From Acidimicrobiales bacterium (GTDB lineage: Bacteria; Actinomycetota; Acidimicrobiia; Acidimicrobiales; UBA8190): a stretch of DNA of 62,981 bases. The translations under genes were made by a program, and so were the position numbers. Location: positions 1 through 62,981 of the forward strand of contig DATKSK010000041.1 in the NCBI GenBank assembly GCA_035531755.1. The letters are read 5' to 3'. Shown here piece after piece: positions 1-8,773 of the stretch. Every line of letters starts with the position of its first letter. Position 1 is the first letter of the stretch. The notes under the pieces were generated by a model that was given only the letters and a program-made list of their open reading frames with translations, made no database searches and was not told where the DNA came from.

Positions 1-1482
1 CATCTGCCCCGCGACCGTCGCGAACGAGGTGCCGCTCGTGTACCCGCCGAGCGAGACCGTGACCGGTGCGCTGAGCGCCGCGGTGTAGGCCTCGAGGATG
101 TCGTTGTAGCCCGTGTAGGCGCTGCCCCTGGTGGCGTCGTACTGGATCGTCGGGATATTGCTGAGGTTCGAGGACTGCGTCCAGCTCGAGGCGCCCTTGA
201 CCTTGTACCAGGTCTGGATCTGGCCGGTGTAGCTGGTCTCCCAGTTGGCGTGGAGGATGATCTCGTTCCACGCGCCCTGGACGAACGCGCCGATCGGGAT
301 CGCGTACTGGCCCGGCAGGCAGGTGTACGTCGTGGTGCTCTTGCAGTTGGCGTCCGCGTTGGAGCGGATCACGCAGCCGGGGCTCGTGGTCGCGTGGTTG
401 CTGCAGGCGCCGGTCTCGAGCGCGAGCGTGACGTGGTCGGGGTGCAGCTGCAGCGAGATCGGGGCGCCGTCCACGTTCTGGAAGTGGAGCTCCGCGATCT
501 CGATCCCGTTGAACGCCCGGTTCGGGATGCTCCAGCCCTTGGGGACGTAGACCATCATCCCGTAGTAGCCGTCGGCGCCGATCGCGAGCGGCTTGCTCGC
601 GCTGATCACGTCACAGGCCTCGAGGGGGTAGGTCGAGGGGCTCGGATCGGTCGGCAGCGAGAACAGGTAGGACGACTGGCCGGTGAGCGGCTGGTTGGTC
701 GGGTCGTAGGTGGCCGTCCCGCGGTAGCGCGGTGACTTCGACGGCGTGGTCGGCGCGCACTGCGCGTTCTGCCACGGCGTGCCCCTCAGCGAGCTCTGCG
801 TGATGGCGCCGCTCATACCGATGCCGTAGCCGGGCGTGGGGGTCGGCGTCGGGGTCGGCGTCGGGGTCGGGGTCGAAGAGAGAATCGGGCTCGTAGCCTG
901 GTTCGTCCCCGGGTCTGTCGACCTCGCAGCTGGACCGCTCGCCCCGACCGCGCTGCCCGACGTCTCTCCGACCTGCGCTGCGCCGGCCGTGACCACCGTT
1001 CCGGACGATCGCGTCGCGACGTCCGGCAGCGAGGCGGCCGCGTCGGTGGCAGGCTGGGCAGCCGGCGTCGGAACGTCCGTTCCCGGGCCACCGGGATCGT
1101 GTCCCGACGCGCCGACAGGTTGACCCGTGACCTTGGGAGACGCCGACCCGGTGGCGCCTGCGTCGGCGCCGGGCGCCGATCCCCGGGGGGGTGCCTGGGG
1201 TGCCCGGGGGGCGCCCTGGGGTGCCGGCGGCGGTACCCCCGCCACCCCGGACGCCGCTCCGGCATCGCTCACCGATGCCGGGGAGGACGGTGCCGGTCCC
1301 TTCGGGGCCGTCGTGGAATCGGGGCGCGCCGAGGACCTCGTTGCCTGGGGCCCCGTGTCGGCGACCGTCGAGAACGCATGAGCGAAGCCGTCGTCGGGAT
1401 TGGGAACGTTGCCGTGCCTCCGCCCCGCACGGGGTTCCTCGGGTGTGACGGCCGCCAGAAGGGGGCTGTCGATCGGGCTCAC
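1..1482 (-). CDS. FliK-position gene: Pro/Ala-rich N-terminus in frame with polysaccharide-lyase-like domain (partial, C-terminus off left edge)
   Basis: A GTG start at 1482 overlaps the TGA of the upstream hydrolase gene, and the frame stays open for 494 codons to base 1. Residues 1-200 are a low-complexity Ala/Pro/Gly/Ser/Thr region like the disordered N-terminus of hook-length proteins. A Thr-Pro repeat follows (about residues 203-217, bases 832-875). Residues 218-494 look like a secreted beta-sandwich lectin or heparin-lyase-I-like lyase, with several cysteines and segments such as WNEIILHANW and GQIQTWYKV. The position after fliJ is where fliK normally sits, but no Flg_hook domain is visible. 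It is either a true fusion or an assembly join at the Thr-Pro repeat. The reading frame is certain; the lyase assignment is by motif resemblance only. Confidence 0.6.
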   Translation of the reverse strand, partial: MSPIDSPLLAAVTPEEPRAGRRHGNVPNPDDGFAHAFSTVADTGPQATRSSARPDSTTAPKGPAPSSPASVSDAGAASGVAGVPPPAPQGAPRAPQAPPRGSAPGADAGATGSASPKVTGQPVGASGHDPGGPGTDVPTPAAQPATDAAASLPDVATRSSGTVVTAGAAQVGETSGSAVGASGPAARSTDPGTNQATSPILSSTPTPTPTPTPTPTPGYGIGMSGAITQSSLRGTPWQNAQCAPTTPSKSPRYRGTATYDPTNQPLTGQSSYLFSLPTDPSPSTYPLEACDVISASKPLAIGADGYYGMMVYVPKGWSIPNRAFNGIEIAELHFQNVDGAPISLQLHPDHVTLALETGACSNHATTSPGCVIRSNADANCKSTTTYTCLPGQYAIPIGAFVQGAWNEIILHANWETSYTGQIQTWYKVKGASSWTQSSNLSNIPTIQYDATRGSAYTGYNDILEAYTAALSAPVTVSLGGYTSGTSFATVAGQM

Positions 1483-2564
1483 GACACGCCTCCGAGCATT
1501 CCGATGATGCTGTGGACGTACGCAGTGGTCTCGCCGTACGGCGGGACCCCGCCGTACCGGGCCACCGCCCCGGGGCCGGCGTTGTAGGCGGCGAGGGTGA
1601 GCGGGACGGACCCCCGGTACTGCTGGAGGTAATTGCCGAGCAGCCGAGCGGCACCGTCGACGGCTTGCGCGGGGTCGAGCGGATCGACGCCGAGACCACG
1701 GGCCGTCGACGGCATGAGCTGCATGATCCCCTCGGCGCCGGCAGGGCTCACAGCACCGGCGTTGTACCCCGACTCCTGCTTGGCCACCGCGGCCAGGAGC
1801 GATGCGGGCACGCCGTGTCGTGCCGCCGCCGACGTGAACAGGGCCACGAGGTTGGCGGGCACCCCCAGGCTCGCGGGGATGGCACCCGACGCGCCGGGCG
1901 TCGACAGGCCCGGGTCGGTGGAGGCCGGCAACACACGGCGGATGGCACTGGGCTGCCCCACCGCCTGGATCTGGACGCTCGTGCCGTGGTGAGGCGCGTC
2001 GATCATCTGCCCGTTCCCGACATAGATGCCGACATGACCCGGACCGCCCGCGCCGGGCTCGAAGAAGACCAGGTCACCAGGTTGGGCATCGGCGATGCTG
2101 GCCACCGGCGTCCCGATGGTGGCCTGCTCCTGGCTCGTGCGGGGAAGCGAGATCCCGAGGTCGCCGTAGACGCGCTGGACGAGCCCCGAGCAGTCGAGGC
2201 CCTTCGCGGGGTCCGTGCCGCCCCACTGGTACGGCACGCCGAGATACTGCTCGGCGTCGGCGACGATCGACGCGCCGGTCACACCCGAGCCGGCTCCCGT
2301 CGCGCCCGTTCCCCCACCGGAGAGCCCGAGAAGGGTCGCCGAGGGGGTGAGGGCCGTGCCCGTCGTGGCGGCGGAGGTGGCTGGACTGGTGGCGGGACTG
2401 GTGGCGGGACTCGTGGCGGCCGCCAGGGCAGCATTGGCGTTGGAGAGCACGTCGGCGAACTCGCCGGTCGCCGCAGCCTGCTGCAGCGCCGGACCGATCG
2501 ACGAAACGGCGGCGTCGACGGCCTGCAGCCGGGCGACGATCACCGAGGAATCGATGGTGCTCAC
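1479..2564 (-). CDS. NlpC/P60 endopeptidase - SLT lytic transglycosylase fusion, flagellar operon
   Basis: This predicted peptidoglycan hydrolase of 361 residues carries two cell-wall-cutting domains. The NlpC/P60 cysteine peptidase spans about residues 99-210, with catalytic Cys in DCSGLV (125), His in GHVGIY (177) and a PHH motif near 192. The SLT (goose-lysozyme-type) transglycosylase spans about 235-355, with catalytic Glu in AKQESGY (264), then GIMQLMPSTA and AAYNAGPGAV. Residues 50-70 hold a TSPA repeat encoded by 12-bp tandem units. No signal peptide is visible. The GTG start overlaps the fliJ stop (GTGA), so translation is probably coupled. It probably opens the wall for the rod, replacing the FlgJ hydrolase; the domains are clear, the role is inferred from position. 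Confidence 0.85.
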   Translation of the reverse strand: MSTIDSSVIVARLQAVDAAVSSIGPALQQAAATGEFADVLSNANAALAAATSPATSPATSPATSAATTGTALTPSATLLGLSGGGTGATGAGSGVTGASIVADAEQYLGVPYQWGGTDPAKGLDCSGLVQRVYGDLGISLPRTSQEQATIGTPVASIADAQPGDLVFFEPGAGGPGHVGIYVGNGQMIDAPHHGTSVQIQAVGQPSAIRRVLPASTDPGLSTPGASGAIPASLGVPANLVALFTSAAARHGVPASLLAAVAKQESGYNAGAVSPAGAEGIMQLMPSTARGLGVDPLDPAQAVDGAARLLGNYLQQYRGSVPLTLAAYNAGPGAVARYGGVPPYGETTAYVHSIIGMLGGVS

Positions 2565-3028
2565 GCGAGTGCTCCCGTGCCCCGGCGAGCCTCGGCCGCG
2601 CCGACATCTGCGAGCCACCCGGCAATCGCGGACTCGTCGATGGCTGCCATCTCGGCCCGCTGCTCCTCGACGCGCCACTCGGCGCGCCGGCGCTCGTCGA
2701 GGTTCTCGAGCGCGGCCACGCGCTGGGCGGCGACAGCCCAGTCGGCATGACGGGCCGTGACATCACCAGACGCGATGACAACCACGTGCAGTGCCGCCAC
2801 CACGGCTGACGCCCGTCGCTCGGCCTCGTCGCGATCGCGGCGGAAGGAGGTGAGATCCTGCTGTCCGGGCTCCGATTCGAACGCTTCGTACCACGCCAGC
2901 GCCCGTCGGTGGTTGCGCCTGGCGCGCTCGAGCTCGCGATTCGCCAGGCTGAGGGCGATCCCGGCAGCTTCCTCTTGGATCCGTCGCACTCGGAGCACGG
3001 TCTCGAGAGCGAAGTGATAGCGCTTCAT
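2561..3028 (-). CDS. fliJ: Flagellar export chaperone FliJ
   Basis: A 155-residue, highly charged and almost wholly helical protein that begins MKRYHFALETVLRVRR, the typical FliJ opening (F-x-LE-x-VL-x-xR). FliJ is the central stalk-like coiled coil of the flagellar type III export ATPase, acting with FliI and FliH at the base of the hook-basal body. Sequence identity within the family is low, so the call rests on the N-terminal signature, the coiled-coil composition, the normal length and the position directly after fliI, which it overlaps by 4 bp (ATGA). The stop in turn overlaps the GTG of the hydrolase gene downstream. Confidence 0.85.
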   Translation of the reverse strand: MKRYHFALETVLRVRRIQEEAAGIALSLANRELERARRNHRRALAWYEAFESEPGQQDLTSFRRDRDEAERRASAVVAALHVVVIASGDVTARHADWAVAAQRVAALENLDERRRAEWRVEEQRAEMAAIDESAIAGWLADVGAAEARRGTGALA

Positions 3029-4359
3029 GCCGGCACCGCCTCGGGAGCGACATCGGACGCGAGCACGTCGGCCAGTGCCGTCCAGGACTCATCGGCGCGG
3101 GCAGTCTCGGTGATGTCTTGGCACAGGAATCCGTCGATCTGCTCCTTCTGCCTGACAGCGCGGTCGACGAGCGGATTGGAGCCCGTGACGTAGGCGCCGA
3201 TCTCGATGAGGTCCTTGGCCTCACGGTATGCGGCCAGCAGGCGGCGGATCTCGCTGGTCAGTGACCGCTGCTGGCGCGTGAGGATGGCCGGCTCGACGCG
3301 CGAGATCGACTCGAGTACTTCGATGCTGGGGAAGTGGTTGGCGGTCGCCAACCGTCGCGACAGGACGATGTGGCCGTCGAGGAGAGAGCGGGCGGAGTCG
3401 GCGATCGGCTCGTTCATGTCGTCGCCTTCGACGAGGACCGTGTAGAGGCCGGTGATGCTTCCGGTCTCTGCCGCGCCGGCACGCTCGAGGAGCCTGGGCA
3501 TGAGCGTGAACACCGAGGGTGGGTACCCGCGCGTCGCCGGGGGCTCGCCGGCCGACAGTCCGACCTCTCGTTGCGCCATGGCGAAGCGCGTCAGGGAGTC
3601 CATCATCAAGACGACGTCCTTGCCCTGGTCGCGGAACCATTCCGCGATCCTCGTGGCAGTGAACGCCGCCCGGATCCGGACGAGAGCCGGCTCATCGGAG
3701 GTGGCGACGATCACGACCGAACGGGCAAGACCCTCCGGCCCGAGGTCGCGCTGGATGAACTCGTTGACCTCCCGCCCCCGCTCGCCCACCAGCGCGAGCA
3801 CCGACACCGATGCGTCGGTCCCGCGAGCCACCATCGAGAGCAGGCTCGACTTGCCGACACCCGATCCGGCGAAGATGCCGAGCCGCTGGCCGCGGCCGCA
3901 GGGAATGAGGGTGTCGACGGCCTTGATCCCGAGCGCCAGTTGGCGGTCCACCAATTCGCGTCGCAAGGGGTGGGGGGGAGCCCCGTCGATGCCGATCTCC
4001 TGCCATTCCGACAGCATCGGTCGGTCGTCGATGGGCCGGCCCAAACCGTCGAGCACCCGGCCGAGCAAGCCCTCCCCGACGACGACGGGCAGGGGCCGTC
4101 CGAGTGCCTCGACCGTGTCGCCGTAGCGCACGCCGCTCACGTCGCCCAGCGGCATGCAGGCGAGAGCCGATCCCTGGACCGCCACCACCTCGGCGTCGAG
4201 GACCCCGCCCCCCCGCCAGATCCGCACCGCCTCACCGACGGCCGCGGCGACGCCTTCGACCTCGATGCGCAGGCCGACCATGCGGGTGACCCGGCCGGTG
4301 CGTCGCGGTGCTACCGCCGCTTGCAACGATGCGTGCAGAGGGTGCGGAACCGTGGTCAT
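3025..4359 (-). CDS. fliI: Flagellum-specific export ATPase FliI
   Basis: This 444-residue F1-beta-like ATPase energises flagellar type III secretion at the cytoplasmic face of the basal body. The Walker A motif is GSGVGKS at residues 165-171, and the Walker B region is VVLMMDSLTRFAMAQRE, the form that separates FliI/SctN ATPases from F1-beta. The ATPase body includes GYPPSVFTLMPRLLERAG. The ATG at 4359 overlaps the fliH TGA (ATGA), which sets the start and removes about 29 spurious N-terminal codons present in the longest open frame. Length is normal for the family. Confidence 0.96.
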   Translation of the reverse strand: MTTVPHPLHASLQAAVAPRRTGRVTRMVGLRIEVEGVAAAVGEAVRIWRGGGVLDAEVVAVQGSALACMPLGDVSGVRYGDTVEALGRPLPVVVGEGLLGRVLDGLGRPIDDRPMLSEWQEIGIDGAPPHPLRRELVDRQLALGIKAVDTLIPCGRGQRLGIFAGSGVGKSSLLSMVARGTDASVSVLALVGERGREVNEFIQRDLGPEGLARSVVIVATSDEPALVRIRAAFTATRIAEWFRDQGKDVVLMMDSLTRFAMAQREVGLSAGEPPATRGYPPSVFTLMPRLLERAGAAETGSITGLYTVLVEGDDMNEPIADSARSLLDGHIVLSRRLATANHFPSIEVLESISRVEPAILTRQQRSLTSEIRRLLAAYREAKDLIEIGAYVTGSNPLVDRAVRQKEQIDGFLCQDITETARADESWTALADVLASDVAPEAVPA

Positions 4360-5003
4360 GCCGGCCCCCCCGTTCCCTGTCCGACGGACGTGATGAGGGC
4401 CCGGGCCCGCTCCATGGCCGGGCCGATCTGGGCGTCGATCCGGCACGGCCCGGCGTCGACGACGCAGCCCCCGACTTCCACGTCGGGGTCGACGACCACC
4501 TTGACGGTGGCGTCGGGAACGAGCGTCTGCAGCTCATCGGGGGTGATGGCGTCGTCGGGGTGGAGGCGCACCACGAGGTCCTCACCCCGCGGTACGAGCG
4601 CCACGGCCCGTTTGACGGCCTCGATGCTCACGGACGGCGTGAAGCTGATCTCACGGCCGAGGAGCGCCTCGGCCAGCTCGAACGCCAGCGCCACGGCCTC
4701 GTGCTGCGCCTGTGCCACCGCCGCCTCGCGTTGCAGGCTCGCCGACGCCGCCGCGGTGATGAGGGCGGCGGAGAGGCTGATCGCTCGCTCCGCCCTCGCC
4801 GCCTCGAGACCGGCGGCGGCGGCGGCGAGCCCCGCCTCGTACCCCTCCTGGTAGGCAGCCGCCCGTTCGCTGACGAAGGGGTCGACGGCCGGCGGCATGC
4901 TCCCGCTGGGGTCGAGCGCTTGGTGGCCGAAGGTCTCGGCGGCCGCCTGACGGCCGGCCTCGCCTCGCAGCACGCGGCTCATGACGCGGCTAGACGAACT
5001 CAT
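4356..5003 (-). CDS. fliH: Flagellar export stator protein FliH
   Basis: A 215-residue FliH homologue, the peripheral stator that binds FliI and tethers it to the C-ring. The N-terminal third is alanine- and glutamate-rich with a GYEAGLAAAAAG segment like the FliH glycine-repeat helices. The C-terminal domain has the FliH/V-ATPase-E pattern (AFELAEALLGREI, DLVVRLHPDD, VVVDPDVEVGGCVV). The ATG at 5003 follows AGGGGTGACG, the best ribosome binding site, and overlaps the end of fliG by 14 bp. A second in-frame ATG at 4982 lacks such a site. The stop overlaps fliI. Confidence 0.88.
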   Translation of the reverse strand: MSSSSRVMSRVLRGEAGRQAAAETFGHQALDPSGSMPPAVDPFVSERAAAYQEGYEAGLAAAAAGLEAARAERAISLSAALITAAASASLQREAAVAQAQHEAVALAFELAEALLGREISFTPSVSIEAVKRAVALVPRGEDLVVRLHPDDAITPDELQTLVPDATVKVVVDPDVEVGGCVVDAGPCRIDAQIGPAMERARALITSVGQGTGGPA

Positions 5004-5994
5004 CGTCACCCCTGGCCAGCACGATCTCGCCTGATGCCTCGAGCTCCCGGACGATCTTGACGATGGCGCTCTGGGCGGTCTCGACCTGCGACACCCGCGT
5101 GGGCCCGAGGAGGTCGACTTCCTCCAGGACGTCCTGCGCGGCGCGCTCGGACAGATTGCGGAGGAACTTGTCGCGAAAACCGTCCGGGACCGTCTTGAGT
5201 GCGGTGGCAAGATCCTTGGGGACGACGTTGCGCAGAATTCGCTGGAGCGTCCGGTCGTCGAGGTTGGCGATGTCGTCGAAGACGAACATCTCGTTGCGGA
5301 TCTGCTCGGCCAGCTCTGGGTCGCTCTGCTCCAGCTCGGCCAGGATCTGTTGCTCCGACGCGCGCTCGGTCTGATTGAGGATGGCCACGATGGACGCCAC
5401 ACCGCCGGTCTCGTTGGCCGTGGTCACTCCGGTCCGCAACACAGCAGCCAGCTTCTGCTCGAGGAACTCGGCGACCTGCTGGACGACGTCGGGTGAGATC
5501 CGCCCCATGGTGGCGATCCGCCGTGCAACCTCGCTCCGTGTCGATTCCTCGAGCTTGGCGATCACGTTGGCGGCAGAGTCCGCCGGCAGGTGCGACAGGA
5601 CGAGGGCGACGAGCTGGGGATGCTCGTTCCCCACGAAGCTGGCGATCTGCTGGGGATCGATCCGGTGGAGAAAGGAAAGGGGGTGCGAGTAGCTCGCTTG
5701 CACGAAGCGGTCCAGGACCTCCTCGGTCTTGGCGCTGCCGAGGCGCTCCCGGAGGAGCTTCCGGGCGACGTCCACGCCACCCTGCCCGACCTGGACGGTC
5801 GCCGTGGCATGCGTGGTGAACTCGTTGAGCACACCGCGCACCTCGTCGACTGCGAGAGTCGGGAGCGTGGCCAACGTCGACATGAGGTCGACGACTTCCT
5901 GTTCGCTCATGACCCTGAGCACCTTGGCAGCCCGACTGCTGTCGAGCTGCGCCAACACGACCGCCGCCTTCTGGGATCCGGTGAGGGTGGGCAT
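4990..5994 (-). CDS. fliG: Flagellar motor switch protein FliG
   Basis: This 334-residue rotor protein of the C-ring interacts with the stator and with FliF and FliM to generate torque and switch direction. Diagnostic features are the middle-domain EHPQ motif (VGNEHPQLVALVLSHLP), the MFVFDDIANLDDR segment, and the charged C-terminal torque helix (DGFRDKFLRNLSERAA). The N-terminal FliF-binding domain starts MPTLTGSQKAAVVLAQL. It begins 2 bp after the fliF stop. No stator genes (motA, motB) or fliM/fliN are in the window; they are presumably beyond the left edge. Confidence 0.96.
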   Translation of the reverse strand: MPTLTGSQKAAVVLAQLDSSRAAKVLRVMSEQEVVDLMSTLATLPTLAVDEVRGVLNEFTTHATATVQVGQGGVDVARKLLRERLGSAKTEEVLDRFVQASYSHPLSFLHRIDPQQIASFVGNEHPQLVALVLSHLPADSAANVIAKLEESTRSEVARRIATMGRISPDVVQQVAEFLEQKLAAVLRTGVTTANETGGVASIVAILNQTERASEQQILAELEQSDPELAEQIRNEMFVFDDIANLDDRTLQRILRNVVPKDLATALKTVPDGFRDKFLRNLSERAAQDVLEEVDLLGPTRVSQVETAQSAIVKIVRELEASGEIVLARGDDEFV

Positions 5995-5996
5995 TG

Positions 5997-7616
5997 TCAG
6001 CTACTCAACGTCTTCGTGTCCGACAGCCACGAGCGCAGCATGGTGGCGACGTCGTCGGGCTGGCTGTCGATGAAACGGTTGGCGTCGACCGCCTCCCGGG
6101 AGGACAGCACGTCGGGGACGACCGCCGGAAGCTGCCCGGTCGGCTCGTCGGCCCACGAGCGCGACAACGCGGCGAGCTCGGAGGGGCCCAGCACCTGAGC
6201 CGGCTGGGCGCGCCGCGCCTTGCGGGCGGAGCGCCACAGCAGGAACAGTGCGATGGCGATCACCAGGAAGACGACCCCGGTTCGGATCAGCGACGTCATG
6301 GCCTGCTTCTGTGCGGCCGTGGCCCCGGCCGCGGCGGCCTTGGCCGCCTGTTGGGCGCCGACGGTGTCGAAGGGCATCGAGCTGAAGGCCAGCTGATCGC
6401 CGCGGGCCGCGTCGATGCCGGCGGCGGCGGCCACCCCACCCTGCAGGGCGGTGAGGCTGAGTCCCTTGGGGATGGCCTTGGAGTTCACCAGCACCGCCAC
6501 CGACTGGTTGACGACGGTCCCCGGCGCCTGTTGGACGGTCTTGGTCTCCTGGTTCGTCTCGCACGTCTGCGTGTTCTGCGTGTTGACGTAGTTGCCGTTA
6601 CCGGTGCCCGTCGTGGCCCCACCGGGGGTCGTGGTCACGGTGGCCGGCGTGGTGGTCACGGTCCCCGCGGGCCCGCCCGGTGGCGTCCCGCTGCCCGTGT
6701 ACGACTGGTTGCTCTGCGACGTCTGGGTGCAGAAGCTCTGCGGCTGGCCCGTCGGGCCCGGGATGATGTTCTGGGTCGTGGTGGAGACCTGGTCGTAGGA
6801 GAGCGTGGCGTTGACCTGGACATCCGCATTGCTCTGCCCCAGGGCGGCGGCCAGGTACGCCTCGACCTTGGCTTGCACCCCCTGGTCGTAGGCGTCGGTC
6901 TGGCTGTTGGCGCCGCCTTCGCCCTGGGAGACGCCGGGCCCGGCAAGGAGGTTCCCGTTGGAGTCGGCCACCGTGACGCCGCTCGACGGCAGGTTGGGGA
7001 TGCTCGAGCCGACGAGGTGGACGATGGCCTGGACCTCGCCGTCGGTGAGCGTCTGGCCGGCTCGCATGGTCACGAGCACCGACGCCCCCGTCGGGGAGTT
7101 GTTGCTCAGCGCGAAGTCCTGATTGGCCGGCATGGCGATGTTCACCTGCGAGCTGGTCACGTTCTGAATCGAGTCGATCGTCTGCTCGAGCTCGCCTTGG
7201 AGCGCCTGCAGGTAGTCCGCCTGCTGGGTCATGTTGGAGGTGGTCACTCCCTCCTTGTCGAGCAGCGACAGTCCGACGGTGCTGGTGGCCGGCAGCCCTG
7301 CCTGCGCCAGCGTGATGCGCTCCTGATCGACGTCGCTGGCGGGAACCATGATCGTCGTGCCGTTGTCGGCCAGCTGGTACGGCACCTTGTCCGACGTGAG
7401 CTTGGAGACGACGTTCGCCGCATCGGCAGACTTCAGGCCGGTGAACAGTGGCGTGTAGTTGGGCTTCGCCGAAAAGGACATGAACACCGCGGCTCCGACG
7501 ACCAGCGCGATGGCCGCGACGACGGTGACAGCCTTCTGGCCGTATGTGAACTCCGACGCGAAGCGCTTCAGGCCGTCGCGGGCTCGGGTCATTTCGCTGG
7601 ACGGGACGAGTGCCAT
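5997..7616 (-). CDS. fliF: Flagellar MS-ring protein FliF
   Basis: This 539-residue membrane protein forms the MS ring that houses the export gate. A first transmembrane helix lies near residues 30-47 (VTVVAAIALVVGAAVFM). The ring-building motifs follow (YTPLFTGL, ERITLAQAGLP). A Ser/Thr/Gly/Asn-rich periplasmic insert spans about residues 260-360 and contains two cysteines. The second transmembrane helix is near residue 440 (GVVFLVIAIALFLLW), and a C-terminal cytoplasmic FliG-binding segment ends the protein. It starts 1 bp after the fliE stop, in the same transcription unit. Confidence 0.95.
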   Translation of the reverse strand: MALVPSSEMTRARDGLKRFASEFTYGQKAVTVVAAIALVVGAAVFMSFSAKPNYTPLFTGLKSADAANVVSKLTSDKVPYQLADNGTTIMVPASDVDQERITLAQAGLPATSTVGLSLLDKEGVTTSNMTQQADYLQALQGELEQTIDSIQNVTSSQVNIAMPANQDFALSNNSPTGASVLVTMRAGQTLTDGEVQAIVHLVGSSIPNLPSSGVTVADSNGNLLAGPGVSQGEGGANSQTDAYDQGVQAKVEAYLAAALGQSNADVQVNATLSYDQVSTTTQNIIPGPTGQPQSFCTQTSQSNQSYTGSGTPPGGPAGTVTTTPATVTTTPGGATTGTGNGNYVNTQNTQTCETNQETKTVQQAPGTVVNQSVAVLVNSKAIPKGLSLTALQGGVAAAAGIDAARGDQLAFSSMPFDTVGAQQAAKAAAAGATAAQKQAMTSLIRTGVVFLVIAIALFLLWRSARKARRAQPAQVLGPSELAALSRSWADEPTGQLPAVVPDVLSSREAVDANRFIDSQPDDVATMLRSWLSDTKTLSS

Positions 7617-7617
7617 G

Positions 7618-7914
7618 TCAGAATTGCATGTTCATGATGTCGGTGAAGGCGGCGACGCCCTTGTCGACCAGGGCCACCGTCACCTGCGTCTCCAACGAGG
7701 CCTGGGTCGCCTTGATCATGGCGTCGGTCACACTTCCTTGACCGGCGGCTGCTTGTGCCTCGGCCATCGATGCGGTGTTCTGGCTCTGCTGGACCTGGTC
7801 GACTGCCTGGGAGATCGATTGCGAGAAGCCACCACCCGAGCCGGCGGTCGCCCCCCCGGCCGGTGTCGGGGGAAGGGGCTGAATGGGCGGGATCGCGGGG
7901 ATCATGACCGTCAC
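7618..7914 (-). CDS. fliE: Flagellar hook-basal body protein FliE
   Basis: A 98-residue protein that links the MS ring to the rod. The helical C-terminus carries the FliE pattern (MIKATQASLETQVTVALVDKGVAAFTDIMNMQF, split here only for reading). The N-terminus is rich in Pro and Gly, a common feature of actinobacterial FliE. The GTG start overlaps the flgC stop (GTGA). Size, order flgB-flgC-fliE-fliF and the C-terminal motif agree. Confidence 0.93.
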   Translation of the reverse strand: MTVMIPAIPPIQPLPPTPAGGATAGSGGGFSQSISQAVDQVQQSQNTASMAEAQAAAGQGSVTDAMIKATQASLETQVTVALVDKGVAAFTDIMNMQF

Positions 7915-8315
7915 GTCCCCAACGTGAGCGCCGACTGGTAGGCGGTCTTGGCGTCTGCGAGCGCCGCGGTATTGGCCTGGAAGTCGGTCTGCGCCTGGAT
8001 CATGTCCACCATCTGCGAGCTGAGCTGCACGTCCGGCACACGCACCTCCCCCTTGGCATCGGCCTGGGGATTGGTCGGGTCGAACTGGATGATCCCGGTG
8101 GTGTCGCCCTCCTGGATGCCGGCCACGGTGACGCCGTCACCGACCTGGCCGGGCGTGGCGGTGGGGACGAACACGGGGGTCTGCTCCCCGTATGTGGCCT
8201 GGTCGGTCGGGGAAGTGTCATTCATGTTGGCGATGTTCCCCGCGACGGTGTTGAGCCACGTCTGGGCGGCATCGATGCCGGACCCCGAGATGCCGAGGCT
8301 CCCGAACAGGCTCAT
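7911..8315 (-). CDS. flgC: Flagellar proximal rod protein FlgC
   Basis: A 134-residue rod subunit. The N-terminal rod signature is SGIDAAQTWLNTVAGNIANM, and the C-terminal helix is VDMIQAQTDFQANTAALADAKT, the paired segments by which axial proteins assemble. Between them is the short FlgC D1 region (EQTPVFVPTATPGQVGDGV). ATGA overlap with the flgB stop indicates coupled translation. It is exported through the FliI/FlhA system. Confidence 0.95.
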   Translation of the reverse strand: MSLFGSLGISGSGIDAAQTWLNTVAGNIANMNDTSPTDQATYGEQTPVFVPTATPGQVGDGVTVAGIQEGDTTGIIQFDPTNPQADAKGEVRVPDVQLSSQMVDMIQAQTDFQANTAALADAKTAYQSALTLGT

Positions 8316-8656
8316 TGGAAGGTCCCGCCGGCGGCGCCCGAGATCAGGCGGAACTGGGCGTTGAGCATGTCGACCATGGTCTGGTACTGCAACGTCTCCT
8401 CCTGGCCGTTGACCAGCTGCTTGCCGGTGTCGACGTTGTTCCCGTCGGAGGCAGCGGTGGCGGGGTCGGCGGAGACTATGACGCTGGCGGTGCCGCCACC
8501 GGGTGCGTCGATGGCCTGCTGGAGGCTGGCTTCGAAGCTCACGTCCTGGGCGGTGTAGCCCGGCGTGTCAGCGTTGGCGAGATTGTTGGCGGTGGCCTGC
8601 TGCTGCTGTGCGACGCCGTCGACGGCGAACTGCAGCGCGTTCACGATCCCGTCCAT
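8312..8656 (-). CDS. flgB: Flagellar proximal rod protein FlgB
   Basis: A 114-residue rod subunit and the first gene of the minus-strand basal-body operon. The family signature QQQQATANNLANADTPGYTA is at residues 17-36, and the C-terminal axial helix contains QYQTMVDMLNAQFRLI. The ATG at 8656 is chosen because it follows GGGAGG at good spacing; the open frame runs much further upstream but that part is noncoding. Expression is probably driven by the sigma-28-like promoter about 120 bp upstream. Confidence 0.93.
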   Translation of the reverse strand: MDGIVNALQFAVDGVAQQQQATANNLANADTPGYTAQDVSFEASLQQAIDAPGGGTASVIVSADPATAASDGNNVDTGKQLVNGQEETLQYQTMVDMLNAQFRLISGAAGGTFQ

Positions 8657-8688
8657 CGCTCGACCTCCCAGGAACTCTGCGGACCTCG

Positions 8689-8705
8689 GCCGGAAACCTT
8701 CCGGC
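8689..8705 (-). promoter_or_regulatory. Inverted repeat in the flgB leader
   Basis: GCCGGAA and TTCCGGC, separated by 3 bases, form a perfect 7-bp hairpin in the predicted 5' untranslated region of flgB, between the promoter and the ribosome binding site. It may be a regulator binding site or an mRNA-stability stem. There is no U-tract, so a terminator is unlikely. Confidence 0.4.
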
Positions 8706-8773
8706 TGAAGCCTCTCGATGAGCCCGTCCTGGGCGGTTGTGAACCGAGCCTTCCATGACCCGCGACGGAGGAA

